Source: Magnetospirillum moscoviense (GTDB lineage: Bacteria > Pseudomonadota > Alphaproteobacteria > Rhodospirillales > Magnetospirillaceae). From it: a stretch of DNA of 64,000 bases. The notes under the pieces were generated by a model that saw only the letters and a list, made by a program, of their open reading frames with translations, did not search any database and had not been told where the DNA came from. The stretch spans positions 1-64,000 of the forward strand of contig NZ_LWQU01000032.1 of NCBI RefSeq assembly GCF_001650635.1, in the 5' to 3' direction. A program made the translations under genes and the position numbers. Positions 49,956-62,240 of the stretch are shown in pieces. The number at the start of each line of letters is the position of its first letter. Position 1 is the stretch's first letter.

Positions 49956-51752
49956 ATGAGCGACGCACCCTCGAAAAATGCCTGGCTGATCGACATCATC
50001 GAGCCCTTGCGCCCGGTGGTCCGCGAGATGCTGACCACCTCGGCCTTCATCAATATCCTGGCCCTGGCGGTGCCGATCTTCGTGATGCAGGTCTATGACC
50101 GCGTCATCGGCCACTCGGCGCTCGAGACCTTGAAGGGCATGGTCATCGGCGTCTTCCTGGTGCTGGCCTTCGACTATATCCTGCGCCAGTCGCGCGGTCG
50201 GGTGATGCAGACCGTTGCCTTGAGGATCGACGTCGAGATCGGCACGCGCCTGTTCGACAAGCTGATCCGCCTGCCGCTCAGGACGCTGGAATCCCGGCCG
50301 GGTTCCTATTGGCAGCAATTGTTCCGCGACGTCGATACCATCCGCAACACGCTGTCGGGCGGAACCGCGGTCCTGATGGCCGACCTGCCCTATGTGCTGA
50401 TCTTCCTGGTCGTCATCTTCATGATCGGCAAGCCGCTGGCCATGGTGTTCCTGGCGATGTTCGTAGCCTTCGTGGTGCTGGCCTGGCGCTCGGGCAAAAG
50501 CCTGGCGGAATCGTCCCAGCGCGAAAAGAACGTCACCCAGTCGCGCGACGCCCTGGTGGCCGAGATCATCGCCGGGCGCAGCACCGTCAAGGCGGTGTCG
50601 CTGGACCGGGCGCTGCGGCCATTGTGGGAGGAACGCCAGGCCGGGGCCATCGAGCATTCGATCGAGCGCGGCGCCATCGGCGACGGCTATGTCAATCTGG
50701 GCACCGGCCTGACCACGCTGGCCAGCGCGGCGCTGACCTCGGTCGGCGCGGTGTTCATCATCAACCAGGAACTCAGCATGGGCGCCCTGGTGGCCTGCAA
50801 CATGCTGTCGTCGCGCCTGTACGGCCCGATCAACCAACTGGTCGGGGCCTGGCGCACCTTCGGCTCGTTCCGCCAGTCGGTCGATCGCCTGAGCGCGGTA
50901 TTCTCGGAGGCCGAGGAACGTACCACCAGCGCCATCCGCCGCGAGCGTCCCAAGGGTCTTCTGACCGTCGAGCAGGTGACCTTCGCCTATGACGAAAAGG
51001 CCAAGGAGCCGACGCTGGAGATCGAGCGCCTGCAGATCCTGCCGGGCGGCATCACCGCGATCCTGGGCCGCAATGGCTGCGGCAAGACCACCCTTTTGAA
51101 GCTGCTGCTGGGCCTTTACAGCCCGTCCAGAGGCCGCATCCTGCTCGACGAATCCGACATCGCCCAGTTCACCCGCGCCGAACTGGCCGGCTGGATGGGC
51201 TATGTCCCGCAAGAAACCCTGCTGTTCGCCACCACGGTGCGCGACAACATCGCCTATGGCGCACCCGGCGCCGACGACGACGCCATCCTGGACGCCGCCA
51301 AGGCCGCCGGCGTGCACCAGGCCATCGCCGACCTTCCGGAAGGATACGCCACCCAGATCGGCGAGGCCGGCTCGCGCCTGTCGGCCGGCCAGCGCCAGCG
51401 TATCGCCATTGCCCGCGCCCTGGTCGGCAACCCGCCGGTGCTGGTGCTGGACGAGCCGTCGGCCAGCCTGGACCGCCAGGCCGAGGAAGCCCTGCGGGCG
51501 ACATTGATGGAACTGGCCAAGGAACGCACCATCATCATCGTCACCCACTCGCCGGTGCTGCTGCCGGCCTGCCGCGACGTGGTGGTGATCGATCGCGGCC
51601 ATCTGGCCGCCGCCGGTCCGGCCGCCAAGGTCCTGCCCGAGATCTTGGGGGCACGCCCGCGCACCCAGGCGCCCGGGACTCCTGGGGCTGCGGCCCCGTC
51701 GGCGCCGATGCCGGCCATGCCGCCGCAATTGCAGGGCTCGGTGACGCCATGA
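49956..51752 (+). CDS. Type I secretion ABC transporter (permease-ATPase)
   Basis: The 598-residue protein has a six-helix ABC transmembrane domain (about 30-310), with no C39 peptidase-like N-terminal domain, and an ATPase domain with Walker A GRNGCGKTT, signature LSAGQRQRIAIARAL, Walker B VLVLDEPSASLD and switch His in IVTHSP. It ends in a Pro/Ala-rich tail of about 40 residues. This matches PrtD/LssB-like exporters of RTX or adhesin substrates. It overlaps the HlyD gene by four bases. Confidence 0.92.
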   Translation: MSDAPSKNAWLIDIIEPLRPVVREMLTTSAFINILALAVPIFVMQVYDRVIGHSALETLKGMVIGVFLVLAFDYILRQSRGRVMQTVALRIDVEIGTRLFDKLIRLPLRTLESRPGSYWQQLFRDVDTIRNTLSGGTAVLMADLPYVLIFLVVIFMIGKPLAMVFLAMFVAFVVLAWRSGKSLAESSQREKNVTQSRDALVAEIIAGRSTVKAVSLDRALRPLWEERQAGAIEHSIERGAIGDGYVNLGTGLTTLASAALTSVGAVFIINQELSMGALVACNMLSSRLYGPINQLVGAWRTFGSFRQSVDRLSAVFSEAEERTTSAIRRERPKGLLTVEQVTFAYDEKAKEPTLEIERLQILPGGITAILGRNGCGKTTLLKLLLGLYSPSRGRILLDESDIAQFTRAELAGWMGYVPQETLLFATTVRDNIAYGAPGADDDAILDAAKAAGVHQAIADLPEGYATQIGEAGSRLSAGQRQRIAIARALVGNPPVLVLDEPSASLDRQAEEALRATLMELAKERTIIIVTHSPVLLPACRDVVVIDRGHLAAAGPAAKVLPEILGARPRTQAPGTPGAAAPSAPMPAMPPQLQGSVTP

Positions 51753-53347
51753 CCGAGCCGCCGCCCCTGCCGCCCGCCCCCCTTCCGCCCGCAGCTCCCC
51801 AGCCGCCGCCCGAAATGGCCGGCTTGGCCCTGGGCCAGCTTGGGCTGCCCGACGCCGTCCCCGCGCCCGCTCCGACCGGGCCGGCCGCTTGGGTTCATCT
51901 GGTGATCGGGCGATTGCGGCGATTGCTGGTGGCCGACGACCCCGCCGCGCCGCCGCCGCCGCTGGCCCTGGCCTTGACGCGGATCGGCGCCTTCCTGCGC
52001 TGGATCGGGCCGCAATCGGCCATTCCGCGCAAGCACGAACCGGCCAACCCGCAAGGCGGCCGCCTGTGGACCCTGGGTCAATCCTATCCGCTGCCGACCT
52101 GGACCACCTTGTCGCGCTTCGTCATGGGCGCGACGGCCTTGTCGGTGGTGTGGGCCCTGTTCGCCCGCCTGGACGAGGTGTCGGTCGCCCAGGGCGACGT
52201 CGTCCCCGAAGGCAAGGTCAAGGTGATCCAGCACCTGGAAGGCGGCGTCGTGCGCGAGATCCTGGTGTCCGACGGCGCCGAGGTCAAGGAAGGCACGCCC
52301 TTGATGCAACTGGAATTGTCGGCGTCGTCGATGAACCGCGAGGAATTGCAGGTGCGCCTGGACGGCCTGGTGCTGCAGCGCGCGCGCTTGCAGGCCGAAC
52401 TGGCCGGCAAGGACATCATCGACTTCCCCGCGGCCGAAGCCGCCCGTCAGCCGATCTTGGTGGAATCGGAAAAGCGTATCTTCGACAGCCGGCGCCAAGC
52501 CCTGAAGGCCACCTTGTCGGTGATGCAAGACCAGGTGCGCGGCAAGCACGGTGAGGTCCAGGAACTTGATGCCCGCCAGCGCGCCGTGCTGTCCAACCTG
52601 CGGCTGGTGCGCGAACGCCTGGCGATGTCGACTGAATTGATCAAGTCGGGACTGACCTCACGCATGGACCACGTCGCCCTGCAGGGCCAGGTCGAGGAAC
52701 AAGAAGGCGTGCTTGAGACCTTGCGCGCCTCGATCCCCCGCGCCCAGGCCGCGCTGGCCGAGGCCAAGGGTCGCATCGAGGAGGAACAGGCCAAGTTCAT
52801 CCGCCAGGCCCAGGGCGAACTGGGCGAGGCCGAGCTGAACCTGGCCCGCACCCGCGAATTGCTGAGCCAGGCGTCGGATCAGCAGCGTCGCACCCTGCTG
52901 ACCAGCCCGATCGACGGCATCGTCAAGAATTTGCGGGCCAACACCATCGGCGGCGTGGTCCGGGCCGGTGACCCGATCATGGAAATCGTGCCGCTGCACG
53001 AACGCCTGCAGATCGATGTTCGGCTGAATCCGATGGATCGCGGCTATGTCCAGGTCGGCCAGCCGGCGACGGTCAAGCTGACCGCCTACGACTACACCAC
53101 CTATGGCGGGCTGGAGGGCAAGGTCATCATGGTCGCCCCCGACACCACCGTCGGCCAGGATAACCAGGCCTTCTACCGGGTGGTGGTCCAGACCGAAAAG
53201 GCCTATCTCGGCGACGAGGGATCGAAACGTGCGATCACCGCCGGCATGCAAGCCACCGTCGATATCCACACCGGCACCCGCACAGTGATGGAATATTTGA
53301 TCAAGCCGGTCCTGAAGCTGCGCCACGAAGCCTTCCGCGAGCGTTAG
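51749..53347 (+). CDS. HlyD-family membrane fusion protein
   Basis: The 532-residue protein has an unusually long, Pro-rich cytoplasmic N-terminus (about 120 residues), one membrane helix near 128-146 (FVMGATALSVVWALFA), a lipoyl-like half (GKVKVIQHLEGGVVREILV), long coiled coils, and the second half with DGIVKNLRANTIGGVVRAGD and the HlyD C-terminal beta domain. It bridges the ABC exporter and the TolC channel. A strong hairpin follows the stop. Confidence 0.92.
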   Translation: MTEPPPLPPAPLPPAAPQPPPEMAGLALGQLGLPDAVPAPAPTGPAAWVHLVIGRLRRLLVADDPAAPPPPLALALTRIGAFLRWIGPQSAIPRKHEPANPQGGRLWTLGQSYPLPTWTTLSRFVMGATALSVVWALFARLDEVSVAQGDVVPEGKVKVIQHLEGGVVREILVSDGAEVKEGTPLMQLELSASSMNREELQVRLDGLVLQRARLQAELAGKDIIDFPAAEAARQPILVESEKRIFDSRRQALKATLSVMQDQVRGKHGEVQELDARQRAVLSNLRLVRERLAMSTELIKSGLTSRMDHVALQGQVEEQEGVLETLRASIPRAQAALAEAKGRIEEEQAKFIRQAQGELGEAELNLARTRELLSQASDQQRRTLLTSPIDGIVKNLRANTIGGVVRAGDPIMEIVPLHERLQIDVRLNPMDRGYVQVGQPATVKLTAYDYTTYGGLEGKVIMVAPDTTVGQDNQAFYRVVVQTEKAYLGDEGSKRAITAGMQATVDIHTGTRTVMEYLIKPVLKLRHEAFRER

Positions 53348-53348
53348 A

Positions 53349-53385
53349 GCACTTTCTGATCTGACCCGGACAGATCGGAAAGTGC
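53349..53385 (+). terminator. Hairpin after the type I secretion operon
   Basis: GCACTTTC-T-GATCTG pairs with CAGATC-G-GAAAGTGC, a stem of 15 bp including one G-T pair around a seven-base loop. It begins two bases past the HlyD stop. No T-run follows, so this may be a REP-like element serving as terminator. Confidence 0.55.
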
Positions 53386-53388
53386 GAC

Positions 53389-53426
53389 AAGCCCGCGCGG
53401 CGATTGAGCGGACCCGGCATGGGTCG
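53389..53426. repeat. Dispersed GC-rich palindromic repeat, copy 3
   Basis: This 38-base element matches 27722-27759 at 34 positions and 4655-4692 at most. As there, it lies at gene 3' ends, between the converging HlyD and bacteriohemerythrin 3 genes. Confidence 0.6.
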
Positions 53427-53438
53427 TACAGGCAGACC

Positions 53439-53855
53439 CTAGGCCGCATCCAGCCGTCTGACCGACACCGGCGCGATCACCCATGGCACGTATTTGGGGT
53501 CTTCGTGGCGGATGTGGGTCATCCACCAATGGGCCAGGATCAGCAGGGTTTCCGCCTCGATCACCGGGACGCGCTTGTGCTCCCAGCGATCCCTGAGCTC
53601 GGTGATCTGCCGGCGGAATTCACCGTGCAGGGCGACGTGAGCCTCGAGGTCCGGGTAATGGCCGGCCCGCATCAAGGCCTCCTCGCGGGCGAAATGCCGC
53701 CGCACATAGCGGTCCAAGCCGGACAGCGCCCAGCTGACCAAGGCAGCGTCGCCGTGGGAATCGTTCAGATTGTTGATGATGTCCACCACGACGCGGTGGT
53801 CGTCGTCGATATCGGCATGGCCGATGTCGAACCCTTGGCTCCAGACGATCAACAT
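53439..53855 (-). CDS. Bacteriohemerythrin 3
   Basis: This 138-residue hemerythrin has the ligand segments HADIDDDHRVVVDII, RRHFAREEALM, AHVALHGEF and THIRHEDPKYVPW. A GGAGGGGAC site precedes the ATG. It lies 74 bases downstream of the chemosensory/kinase operon on the same strand and may be its last gene. Confidence 0.88.
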   Translation of the reverse strand: MLIVWSQGFDIGHADIDDDHRVVVDIINNLNDSHGDAALVSWALSGLDRYVRRHFAREEALMRAGHYPDLEAHVALHGEFRRQITELRDRWEHKRVPVIEAETLLILAHWWMTHIRHEDPKYVPWVIAPVSVRRLDAA

Positions 53856-53929
53856 GTCCCCTCCAGAACGCGAAGTTTGTGCCTATCGCACATGCGTCAA
53901 AGGGATATGGCGACTGAGCCTGTGCGTAC

Positions 53930-55537
53930 TTACCCCATCCTTGGTATGGTGCGGTGTGCTGGAAAGGTCAGAGTGACGGTGGTCCCCTGGTCGATGATCG
54001 ACGAAACCGACAGCGTGCCGCCATGCAGCTCCATGAATCCTTTCGACAAAGGCAGGCCCAGGCCGGTGCCCTCCTGCTTGGGGGCCATCTTGTTCTCGAC
54101 CTGGCCAAACGGCTGCAGCACGGTCAAGATGTCGTTGGCATCGATACCGACGCCGTCATCCTTGACCAGCACCGTCACCTGATGGTCGATCAGCATAGCT
54201 TCGACGGAAAGATGACCACCGACGGGCGTGAACTTGGCGGCGTTGGACACCAGGTTCAGCAGGATCTGCTTCAGCAGCCGCTCGTCGGCCAACACCATGG
54301 GGAAGCCGTCGGGAACCGAGGTTGTCACCGATTGACGCTTGGTCGAGGCGACGTGGCCGATCAGCCGGACGGCCGAGCCGATCACCTCGCCGATATCCAC
54401 TTCGACCTCACGCAAGGTCACCTTGCCGACCTCGACCCGCGAGACGTCCAGGATGTCGTTGATCACCCGCAGCAGATGATGCGCCGATTCGGTGACGTTG
54501 GACATGAAGCCGCCATACTTTTCCAACTCGGACGGGTTCATCATGGTCTCGGCCAACTCGGCGAAGCCGATGATGGCGTTCAAGGGCGTGCGCAATTCGT
54601 GGCTCATGTTGGCCAGAAAGATGGTCTTGGCCCGGCTGGCGGCTTCGGCGACGTCGCGGGCGGCGCGGGCTTCGCGCTCGGCCTCGGTGCGGCGCTTGAC
54701 CTCGTCTTGCAGGTCGATGGTGCGCTCATCCACCGCCTTTTGCAGCTGGTCGTGGGCGTGGCGCAGATAATCCTCGGCCTGCTTGCGCTTGGTGACGTCG
54801 CGGGCGAAGCCGACCAGACCGACGATGGTGCCTTTTTCGTGCAGCGGCACCTTGGTATGAGAATACCACGCCTGATTGCCGGAACCATCGGTGACGCCGA
54901 CGATGTCGTCGATGCTGGCGCCGCCCTCGGTCAACAGCTGGCGTTCGGCCGCTTCCAGGGCGGCGACCGCCGGCCCCGGGACCAGCTCCGACAGGGTCCG
55001 GCCGACCGCCTGGGCTTCGCCGTCCACCCCGATCAGCGCCGCCTGGATCGGGTTGAGCTGGGTAAAGCGCAGATCGGAATCCTTGAAGAAGATGGCGTCG
55101 GGGATGCTGTTCATCAGCGAGCGCAGCAGATTGCGTTCGTGTTCCAGCTTGCGGCCCAGGCGCCAGCGGTCGGCGGCGGTACGCACCACCACCTTCAGCT
55201 CCAGCGGGTTCCACGGCTTGGACAGATAGGCGTGAATCTGGCCCAGATTGACCGCCTTGACCAAGGCGTCCAGGTCGGAATAGCCGGTCACCAGGACGCG
55301 GGTGGCGTCCGAGGCCTCGCGCACATGGCTTAAGAGTTCGGCACCGGTCATGCCGGGCATGCGCTGGTCCGACAGCACCACCGCCATCTCTTGGCTGGCC
55401 AAGATTTCCAGCGCCCGCGCGCCGGTTTCGGCGGTGAAAACGGTGAACTCGTCCTCGAGAAGATCGGTGATCGCCGTCAGGATCTGCGGTTCGTCATCGA
55501 CGACGAGAACGCATTCCTTGTGTCCGTGCTCGACCAT
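53930..55537 (-). CDS. Receiver-PAS-histidine kinase
   Basis: The 535-residue soluble protein has an N-terminal receiver (Asp57 in VVLSDQRMPGMTG, Lys in AYLSKPWNP), a PAS domain (about 135-255, LMNSIPDAIFFKDSDLRF), a coiled coil, a HisKA domain with His313 in FLANMSHELRTPLNAI, and an ATPase domain with GTGLGLPLSKGFMELHGG. It should be phosphorylated both by an upstream kinase (receiver) and by itself. It is 19 bases downstream of the next kinase. Its layout recalls CheS3 of the Rhodospirillum centenum che3 cluster. Confidence 0.88.
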   Translation of the reverse strand: MVEHGHKECVLVVDDEPQILTAITDLLEDEFTVFTAETGARALEILASQEMAVVLSDQRMPGMTGAELLSHVREASDATRVLVTGYSDLDALVKAVNLGQIHAYLSKPWNPLELKVVVRTAADRWRLGRKLEHERNLLRSLMNSIPDAIFFKDSDLRFTQLNPIQAALIGVDGEAQAVGRTLSELVPGPAVAALEAAERQLLTEGGASIDDIVGVTDGSGNQAWYSHTKVPLHEKGTIVGLVGFARDVTKRKQAEDYLRHAHDQLQKAVDERTIDLQDEVKRRTEAEREARAARDVAEAASRAKTIFLANMSHELRTPLNAIIGFAELAETMMNPSELEKYGGFMSNVTESAHHLLRVINDILDVSRVEVGKVTLREVEVDIGEVIGSAVRLIGHVASTKRQSVTTSVPDGFPMVLADERLLKQILLNLVSNAAKFTPVGGHLSVEAMLIDHQVTVLVKDDGVGIDANDILTVLQPFGQVENKMAPKQEGTGLGLPLSKGFMELHGGTLSVSSIIDQGTTVTLTFPAHRTIPRMG

Positions 55538-55556
55538 CGATCCCTCTCCTATTTCG

Positions 55557-57259
<1,703 letters not shown>

Positions 57260-57263
<4 letters not shown>

Positions 57264-58315
57264 GACTTCTCTCCGCTCACCAGGCGAATCAGACGAGGCC
57301 CGATGTCGGGCAGAGGCAGCATTTCCTTGACCGCGCCCAGCTTGGCGGCGGCGGCCGGCATGCCATAGACGACGCAGGTGCTTTCATGTTCGGCAATGGT
57401 ATGGGCGCCGGCCTTGTGCAGCGCCGCCATGCCGTCGGCGCCGTCGCTGCCCATGCCGGTCAGCACCACGCCGATGGCGCGCCGGCCCAGGTCGCGGGCC
57501 ATCGAGGCCAGCAGCACCGATCCCGACGGACGTTGGCTTTGCACCGGCGGATCATCGACCAGCGCCAGGCGGCCATCCTTCAGCACCATATGGCGATCGA
57601 CCGGCGGCACATAGACGGTGCCGGGTACCGGCACTTCGCCCGCGGCGGCGATCTTGACGGCGAACGGGGTGACGCCGGCCAGCCACGACACGAACCCTTC
57701 CAGGAAGCTGGCGGTGATGTGCTGGACCAGCAGCACCGGCAGCGGGAAGCCCGGCCCCATGCCGCCCAGCACCTGGGTCAGGGCCTGCGGCCCGCCGGTG
57801 GACGACACGATGCCGACCATGGCATAGCCGTCGGCCGGGCGACGCGGGCGCACCTCGACCTGCTCGGCGGTGCCGAACGACAGGCCGCGATTGATGCCCT
57901 GACGGACCACCCGGACCTGGCTCATGATCGCCAGCTGCGTGCACAGGCGGCTGGCCATGCCCTCGAAGGCGACGTTGGTGACGCCGACCGGCTTTTCCAC
58001 CACCGCCAGGGCGCCTGCGCGCAGGGCGTTCATGGCGATGTTCAGTTCGTCGTCATCGACATTGGCGGCGACCACCACGATGGGGGTCGGCCGGCGCGCC
58101 ATGATCTGCAGCGTGGCGTCCAGCCCGTTCATGCCGGGCAGGCGGATATCCAGCGAGATGACGTCGGGCTGCAGGCTGTCGAGCAGTGCCAGGCCCTCTT
58201 CGGCGCTTTCGACGGCGGCAACCAGGTCGAAGCGGCTGTCCGAGCCGATGATGTGCTTGAGCAATTCGCGGACGACCAACGAATCTTCGACGATGAGAAC
58301 CTTGATCTTTTTCAT
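57260..58315 (-). CDS. cheB: CheB-type receptor methylesterase
   Basis: The 351-residue protein has an N-terminal receiver (Asp56 in VISLDIRLPGMNG) and a C-terminal methylesterase with catalytic Ser in VSSTGGPQAL, His in LLVQHITASF and Asp in TGMGSDGADGM. It removes methyl groups from the receptor in feedback. It overlaps cheA by four bases. Confidence 0.94.
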
Positions 58316-60612
58316 AAAATCTGCCCGATCGTGTCGAGGAGTTCCCTCTGGTCGAATTTGCGTTTGACGACATAGGCGTCGGCGCCCAGCGCCAGGCCGC
58401 GCTCGCGATCTTCGCGCGCTTCCAGCGACGACACCAGGATCAACGGAATTTTCTTGAGCACCGGATCGGCCTTCAAGGCCTGCAACAAGCCGAAACCGTC
58501 CAGGCGCGGCATCTGGATGTCGGAAATGACCAGATCGACATGCTCGGCCCGGACCTTGCCCAAGGCTTCCAGCCCATCGACCGCCAGGCGGACGATATAG
58601 CCGTGCGCTTCCAGGATGCTTTTTTCCAGGGTGCGGGTGGTCAGCGAATCGTCGACCACCAGGATCACCGGAATGCGCGCCTCGGGCGGCTTTTCGACGG
58701 TGGTGAGTACGCGGGTGGTACCGGATTTGCGGAAGGTCTCGACGATCTCGAACGGATTGAGCACCAGGGCGACGGCGCCGTCTTCCAGCAATATGCCGCC
58801 GGCGACCATGGTGCCGATGGCCGCCGGCACACCGATATCCCTGACCATCGCCACGCGAATCGACAGGAAATCATCGACGGCGACGGCGACGCGGCGCTCG
58901 CCATGCTTCAACACCACCAGCGGCACGACGTTGCGGCTGACCGTCACCGCCGTCTCGCCCAGGGCCAGAAGGTGGGCCAGGGACAGCAGCGGCAATTGCT
59001 GGTCGCTTAAGAAGACCACCGACTTGCCCTCGACGGTGCCGACGCTTTCCGAGGCCACCCGGTGCAGCCGGTCGATGCCCTCGGTCGGCAGGGCATAGGT
59101 ATGACCCTGGCAGGCCACCAGGAACAGCCGCTGGGTCGACACCGACAACGGCACCGACAGGCGAAAGCGCGTGCCCGTGGGCTGGCGCTCGGACACCTGC
59201 ACGGTGCCGTTCATCATGGTGGCGGTCTCGCGCACCACCGACAGCCCCATGCCGCGCCCCGACAGGTCGTTGACATCGCGCGAGGTGGAAAAGCCGGGAT
59301 CGAAGATCAGATCGATCAGGGCCTGACGCGGCAGATCGGCCGCTTCCTCCACCGAGAACATCCCCTGCCCGACCGCCTTGGCCCGAATGGAATCGTAACT
59401 GATGCCGCGGCCGTCATCCTCGACCACCACCGCCAGGCGGCCGTCGCTGACCGAAAAGGACAGGCCGACGATGGCAGCCGGCGGCTTGCCGGCGGCGACA
59501 CGCTCGGCCGGGCGTTCAACCCCATGCGCCAGCGAGTTGCGCAACAGGTGCATCACCGGGTCCTTCAGACCCTGCAGCACCATGCGGTCGGCTTCGACAT
59601 CCAATCCGTGCACCTGGACATCGACCTGCTGGCCGGTATCGCGGGCCAAATCGCGCACCATCTTGCGAAAGCCGGCGAACACGCTGTCGGCCGGCACCAT
59701 GCGGGCGTCGCGGACCTCTTGCTGCAACTCGGTTCCCAACTGGCGGGTGGCCCAGCCGTTCCTTTGCTGCAGCCGGCGCGAGCGGCGCGCCTCGCGGGCG
59801 ACGACGCGCAATTCCTGTTCCCACGCCTCGGCCTGGCGGTCCCACGCCTGGGCGCGATCGTGATCACCCAGGTCGCGGGCCATGCTGCCGGCGAACTTGC
59901 GCAGGCGGCGCCATTCCTTGTCCATCTCGGTCAGGCGACGATCGACGTCTTGCAAGAAGTCGGTGACCGTGCGCTGGTTCATGCTTTCGGTCAGCAATTC
60001 GTTCGAGGTGCGCAGCAACCGGTCGAGATGGACGGCGCGCACCCGCACGGTATCCTCGGCCTGGACGGCGACGCGCGGCGGCTCGGGCTCGGCACTCGGC
60101 TGGGGGGCGCTAACCGGTTCGGGCAGGGCTTCGGGTTCAGGAACGGCGGCGGCGGCTGCGGCGACGGCGGCCTCGATCTCGGCGGGAACCGTGGGCACCG
60201 CAGGCGCCGGCGGCGGATCGTCGGACAGCGACAGCAGGGCTTCCAGCGCGCCGATGGCCGGCCCCATGTCGGGCGGCTGGGTGCCGCCGGCGAAGGCGAC
60301 GACCCAATCCTCGACGGAATCCAGAGCATCGGCGATGCGGGCAGCCAGTGGTGGATCCATGACCACCGCCCCCGACCGCAGCCGGGTGAACAGGGTTTCC
60401 AGCCGGTGGGCCATCTGCTCGACCGGGGCCATGTCGACGGCACGTGCCGCGCCCTTCAGCGAATGGGCACGGCGAAAAATCTCGTCCAATTGCGGCGAGC
60501 CAGCCCCGTCTGCGCGCATCGCCAGATCGACGATGAGCTTGCGGATAACCCCCAGGTGTTCTTGGTACTCGACCTGGAAGGCGGCCAGCAATCGTTCGCG
60601 GATGCCGATCAA
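58312..60612 (-). CDS. cheA: Hybrid CheA kinase with C-terminal receiver
   Basis: The 766-residue protein has an Hpt domain with His50 in [15 protein letters not shown], a Pro/Ala/Glu-rich linker, a dimerisation region (about 190-300), an ATPase with [23 protein letters not shown] and [11 protein letters not shown], a CheW-like domain (about 490-620), and a C-terminal receiver with Asp698 in [15 protein letters not shown]. CheA-REC fusions mark alternative (Wsp/Frz/Che3-like) pathways. The start overlaps the receptor stop by four bases. Confidence 0.94.
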   Translation of the reverse strand: MIGIRERLLAAFQVEYQEHLGVIRKLIVDLAMRADGAGSPQLDEIFRRAHSLKGAARAVDMAPVEQMAHRLETLFTRLRSGAVVMDPPLAARIADALDSVEDWVVAFAGGTQPPDMGPAIGALEALLSLSDDPPPAPAVPTVPAEIEAAVAAAAAAVPEPEALPEPVSAPQPSAEPEPPRVAVQAEDTVRVRAVHLDRLLRTSNELLTESMNQRTVTDFLQDVDRRLTEMDKEWRRLRKFAGSMARDLGDHDRAQAWDRQAEAWEQELRVVAREARRSRRLQQRNGWATRQLGTELQQEVRDARMVPADSVFAGFRKMVRDLARDTGQQVDVQVHGLDVEADRMVLQGLKDPVMHLLRNSLAHGVERPAERVAAGKPPAAIVGLSFSVSDGRLAVVVEDDGRGISYDSIRAKAVGQGMFSVEEAADLPRQALIDLIFDPGFSTSRDVNDLSGRGMGLSVVRETATMMNGTVQVSERQPTGTRFRLSVPLSVSTQRLFLVACQGHTYALPTEGIDRLHRVASESVGTVEGKSVVFLSDQQLPLLSLAHLLALGETAVTVSRNVVPLVVLKHGERRVAVAVDDFLSIRVAMVRDIGVPAAIGTMVAGGILLEDGAVALVLNPFEIVETFRKSGTTRVLTTVEKPPEARIPVILVVDDSLTTRTLEKSILEAHGYIVRLAVDGLEALGKVRAEHVDLVISDIQMPRLDGFGLLQALKADPVLKKIPLILVSSLEAREDRERGLALGADAYVVKRKFDQRELLDTIGQIL

Positions 60613-62228
60613 AGCCGGTATTTCTCCAGGGTTCGGGCCAATTGTTCACCCAGCTTGGTCAACTCGACCGACGAGCGTTCCAGATGCGCGGTGGTGGTGG
60701 CTGTCTGCTGGCTGGCCTGGCGGATCTCGTGCAGCGCCTGGGTCACCTGTTCCAGGCCGATCTGCTGCTGGTTGGTGGCACCGACGATCTGCTGGAAGGC
60801 ATGCACGCTGTCTTGGATGTTGGCGGCCATCTGGCGGATCACCTGTTCCGACAGATCGGTCCGCTCGCGGCCGGTTTCGACGCGCTTCAAGGCCTCTTCC
60901 GTCAGCATCACCGAGGTATTGATGCCCTTCTGGGTCTGTTCCAGGATGCCGCGCACCTGACCGGTGGCTTCCTTGGCCTGGTCGGCCAGATTCTTGATCT
61001 CGTTGGCGACCACCGAGAAGCGGCGGCCTGATTCGCGGGCATCGGCGGCTTCGATGGCGGCGTTCAGCGCCACCAGGTTGGACTGCTCGGCGATGTCGTT
61101 GACGGTAGCGATGATCTCGCCCACCGCCTGGGTCCGCTCGGACAAGGTGATGATGTTCTCGGCCACCGTCTCGGTCTGCTCGCGGATGGCTTCCATCCCT
61201 ACGCTGGCGTCATGCACCGCCTGCAAGCCGGCGGTTCCGGAAACGGCCACCGCTTCCGCAGTACCGGCCACCTGGCGCGAGCGCTCGGCCACCTGCTTGG
61301 ACGACAGGTTGATTTCCTCGACGGTGGTGGTGATTTCCTGCACCGCCGCCGCCTGCTGCTTGGTGCCGGCCGCCTGTTCCTGGGTCGAAGTCAGAATCTG
61401 GGCCGCCGCCAGGGTCAGGCTGTCGCAGACGCTCCGCGACTGCTGGGCGATCTCGCGCAGGCTGAACAGCATCTCGTTGAAGGATTCCTGCAGCTGGCCC
61501 AACTCGTCGCCCGAGGTCACCTTTTGCGGATCGATCCGCAGATTGCCCTTGGCGATTTCCAGAGCGGCGTCGGCGCACCGGGCCAGCGGATCGACCATCT
61601 GATGGCTGATCAGCCACGAGATGCCGATACCGCCCACGGCAGCCACCATTCCGGCGATCACCTGCCAGATGATGGATTCGGTGATGTGCTGGTCGGTATC
61701 GCGGCCGAACTGCTTGACCGCCTGGTCGGCGCTTTGCAGCACCTGAATTTGGACGGCCAACACCTCTTTCAGCTTGTCGATCCGGCGCGGGTCGGTGCCC
61801 GGCAGGGCCAGATAGCGACCGCCCTCGGTTTCCAGCTGACGCAGCAACGCCGATTGTTCGGTCAGCCGCGCCCTGGTGTCCGAGCTTTGGGCTCCGGCCA
61901 CCATCACCCGCAGCCCGCTTTCCGGGTTCATCAAAACCGAACCGCCATCGGTCAGCGCCGCCAGGCTTTCGCGCATCAGCCGCATGGTGCCTTCGTGATC
62001 CGAGGCGATTCCCTGGGCCGCCAGGATCACCTCCTTGGCGTATTTCTGCGACAGCATGCGCTGGCGCCCGGCCAAATCGGTGACGGTGCCGAAATCGCGC
62101 TGGCTGCCGATGGAATAGGCGGAAAGCCCGATCAGCCCGGCCAGGACGCCGGTGAACATCACGGCGACCACCACGAATTTGTGGCGGAGCCGAATGGTTT
62201 TCCACAGCGAGAAATTGCCAGAATTCAT
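60609..62228 (-). CDS. Membrane chemoreceptor with PilJ-type sensor domain
   Basis: The 539-residue receptor has a first helix (about 18-38), a periplasmic PilJ-like domain with [17 protein letters not shown], a second helix (about 188-210), a HAMP domain, and a signalling domain whose tip reads [34 protein letters not shown]. It is 12 bases downstream of cheW and should drive the CheA of the operon. The ligand is unknown; PilJ-type domains sense small ions in some relatives. Confidence 0.92.
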   Translation of the reverse strand: MNSGNFSLWKTIRLRHKFVVVAVMFTGVLAGLIGLSAYSIGSQRDFGTVTDLAGRQRMLSQKYAKEVILAAQGIASDHEGTMRLMRESLAALTDGGSVLMNPESGLRVMVAGAQSSDTRARLTEQSALLRQLETEGGRYLALPGTDPRRIDKLKEVLAVQIQVLQSADQAVKQFGRDTDQHITESIIWQVIAGMVAAVGGIGISWLISHQMVDPLARCADAALEIAKGNLRIDPQKVTSGDELGQLQESFNEMLFSLREIAQQSRSVCDSLTLAAAQILTSTQEQAAGTKQQAAAVQEITTTVEEINLSSKQVAERSRQVAGTAEAVAVSGTAGLQAVHDASVGMEAIREQTETVAENIITLSERTQAVGEIIATVNDIAEQSNLVALNAAIEAADARESGRRFSVVANEIKNLADQAKEATGQVRGILEQTQKGINTSVMLTEEALKRVETGRERTDLSEQVIRQMAANIQDSVHAFQQIVGATNQQQIGLEQVTQALHEIRQASQQTATTTAHLERSSVELTKLGEQLARTLEKYRL

Positions 62229-62240
62229 CGGAGCGTTCCT

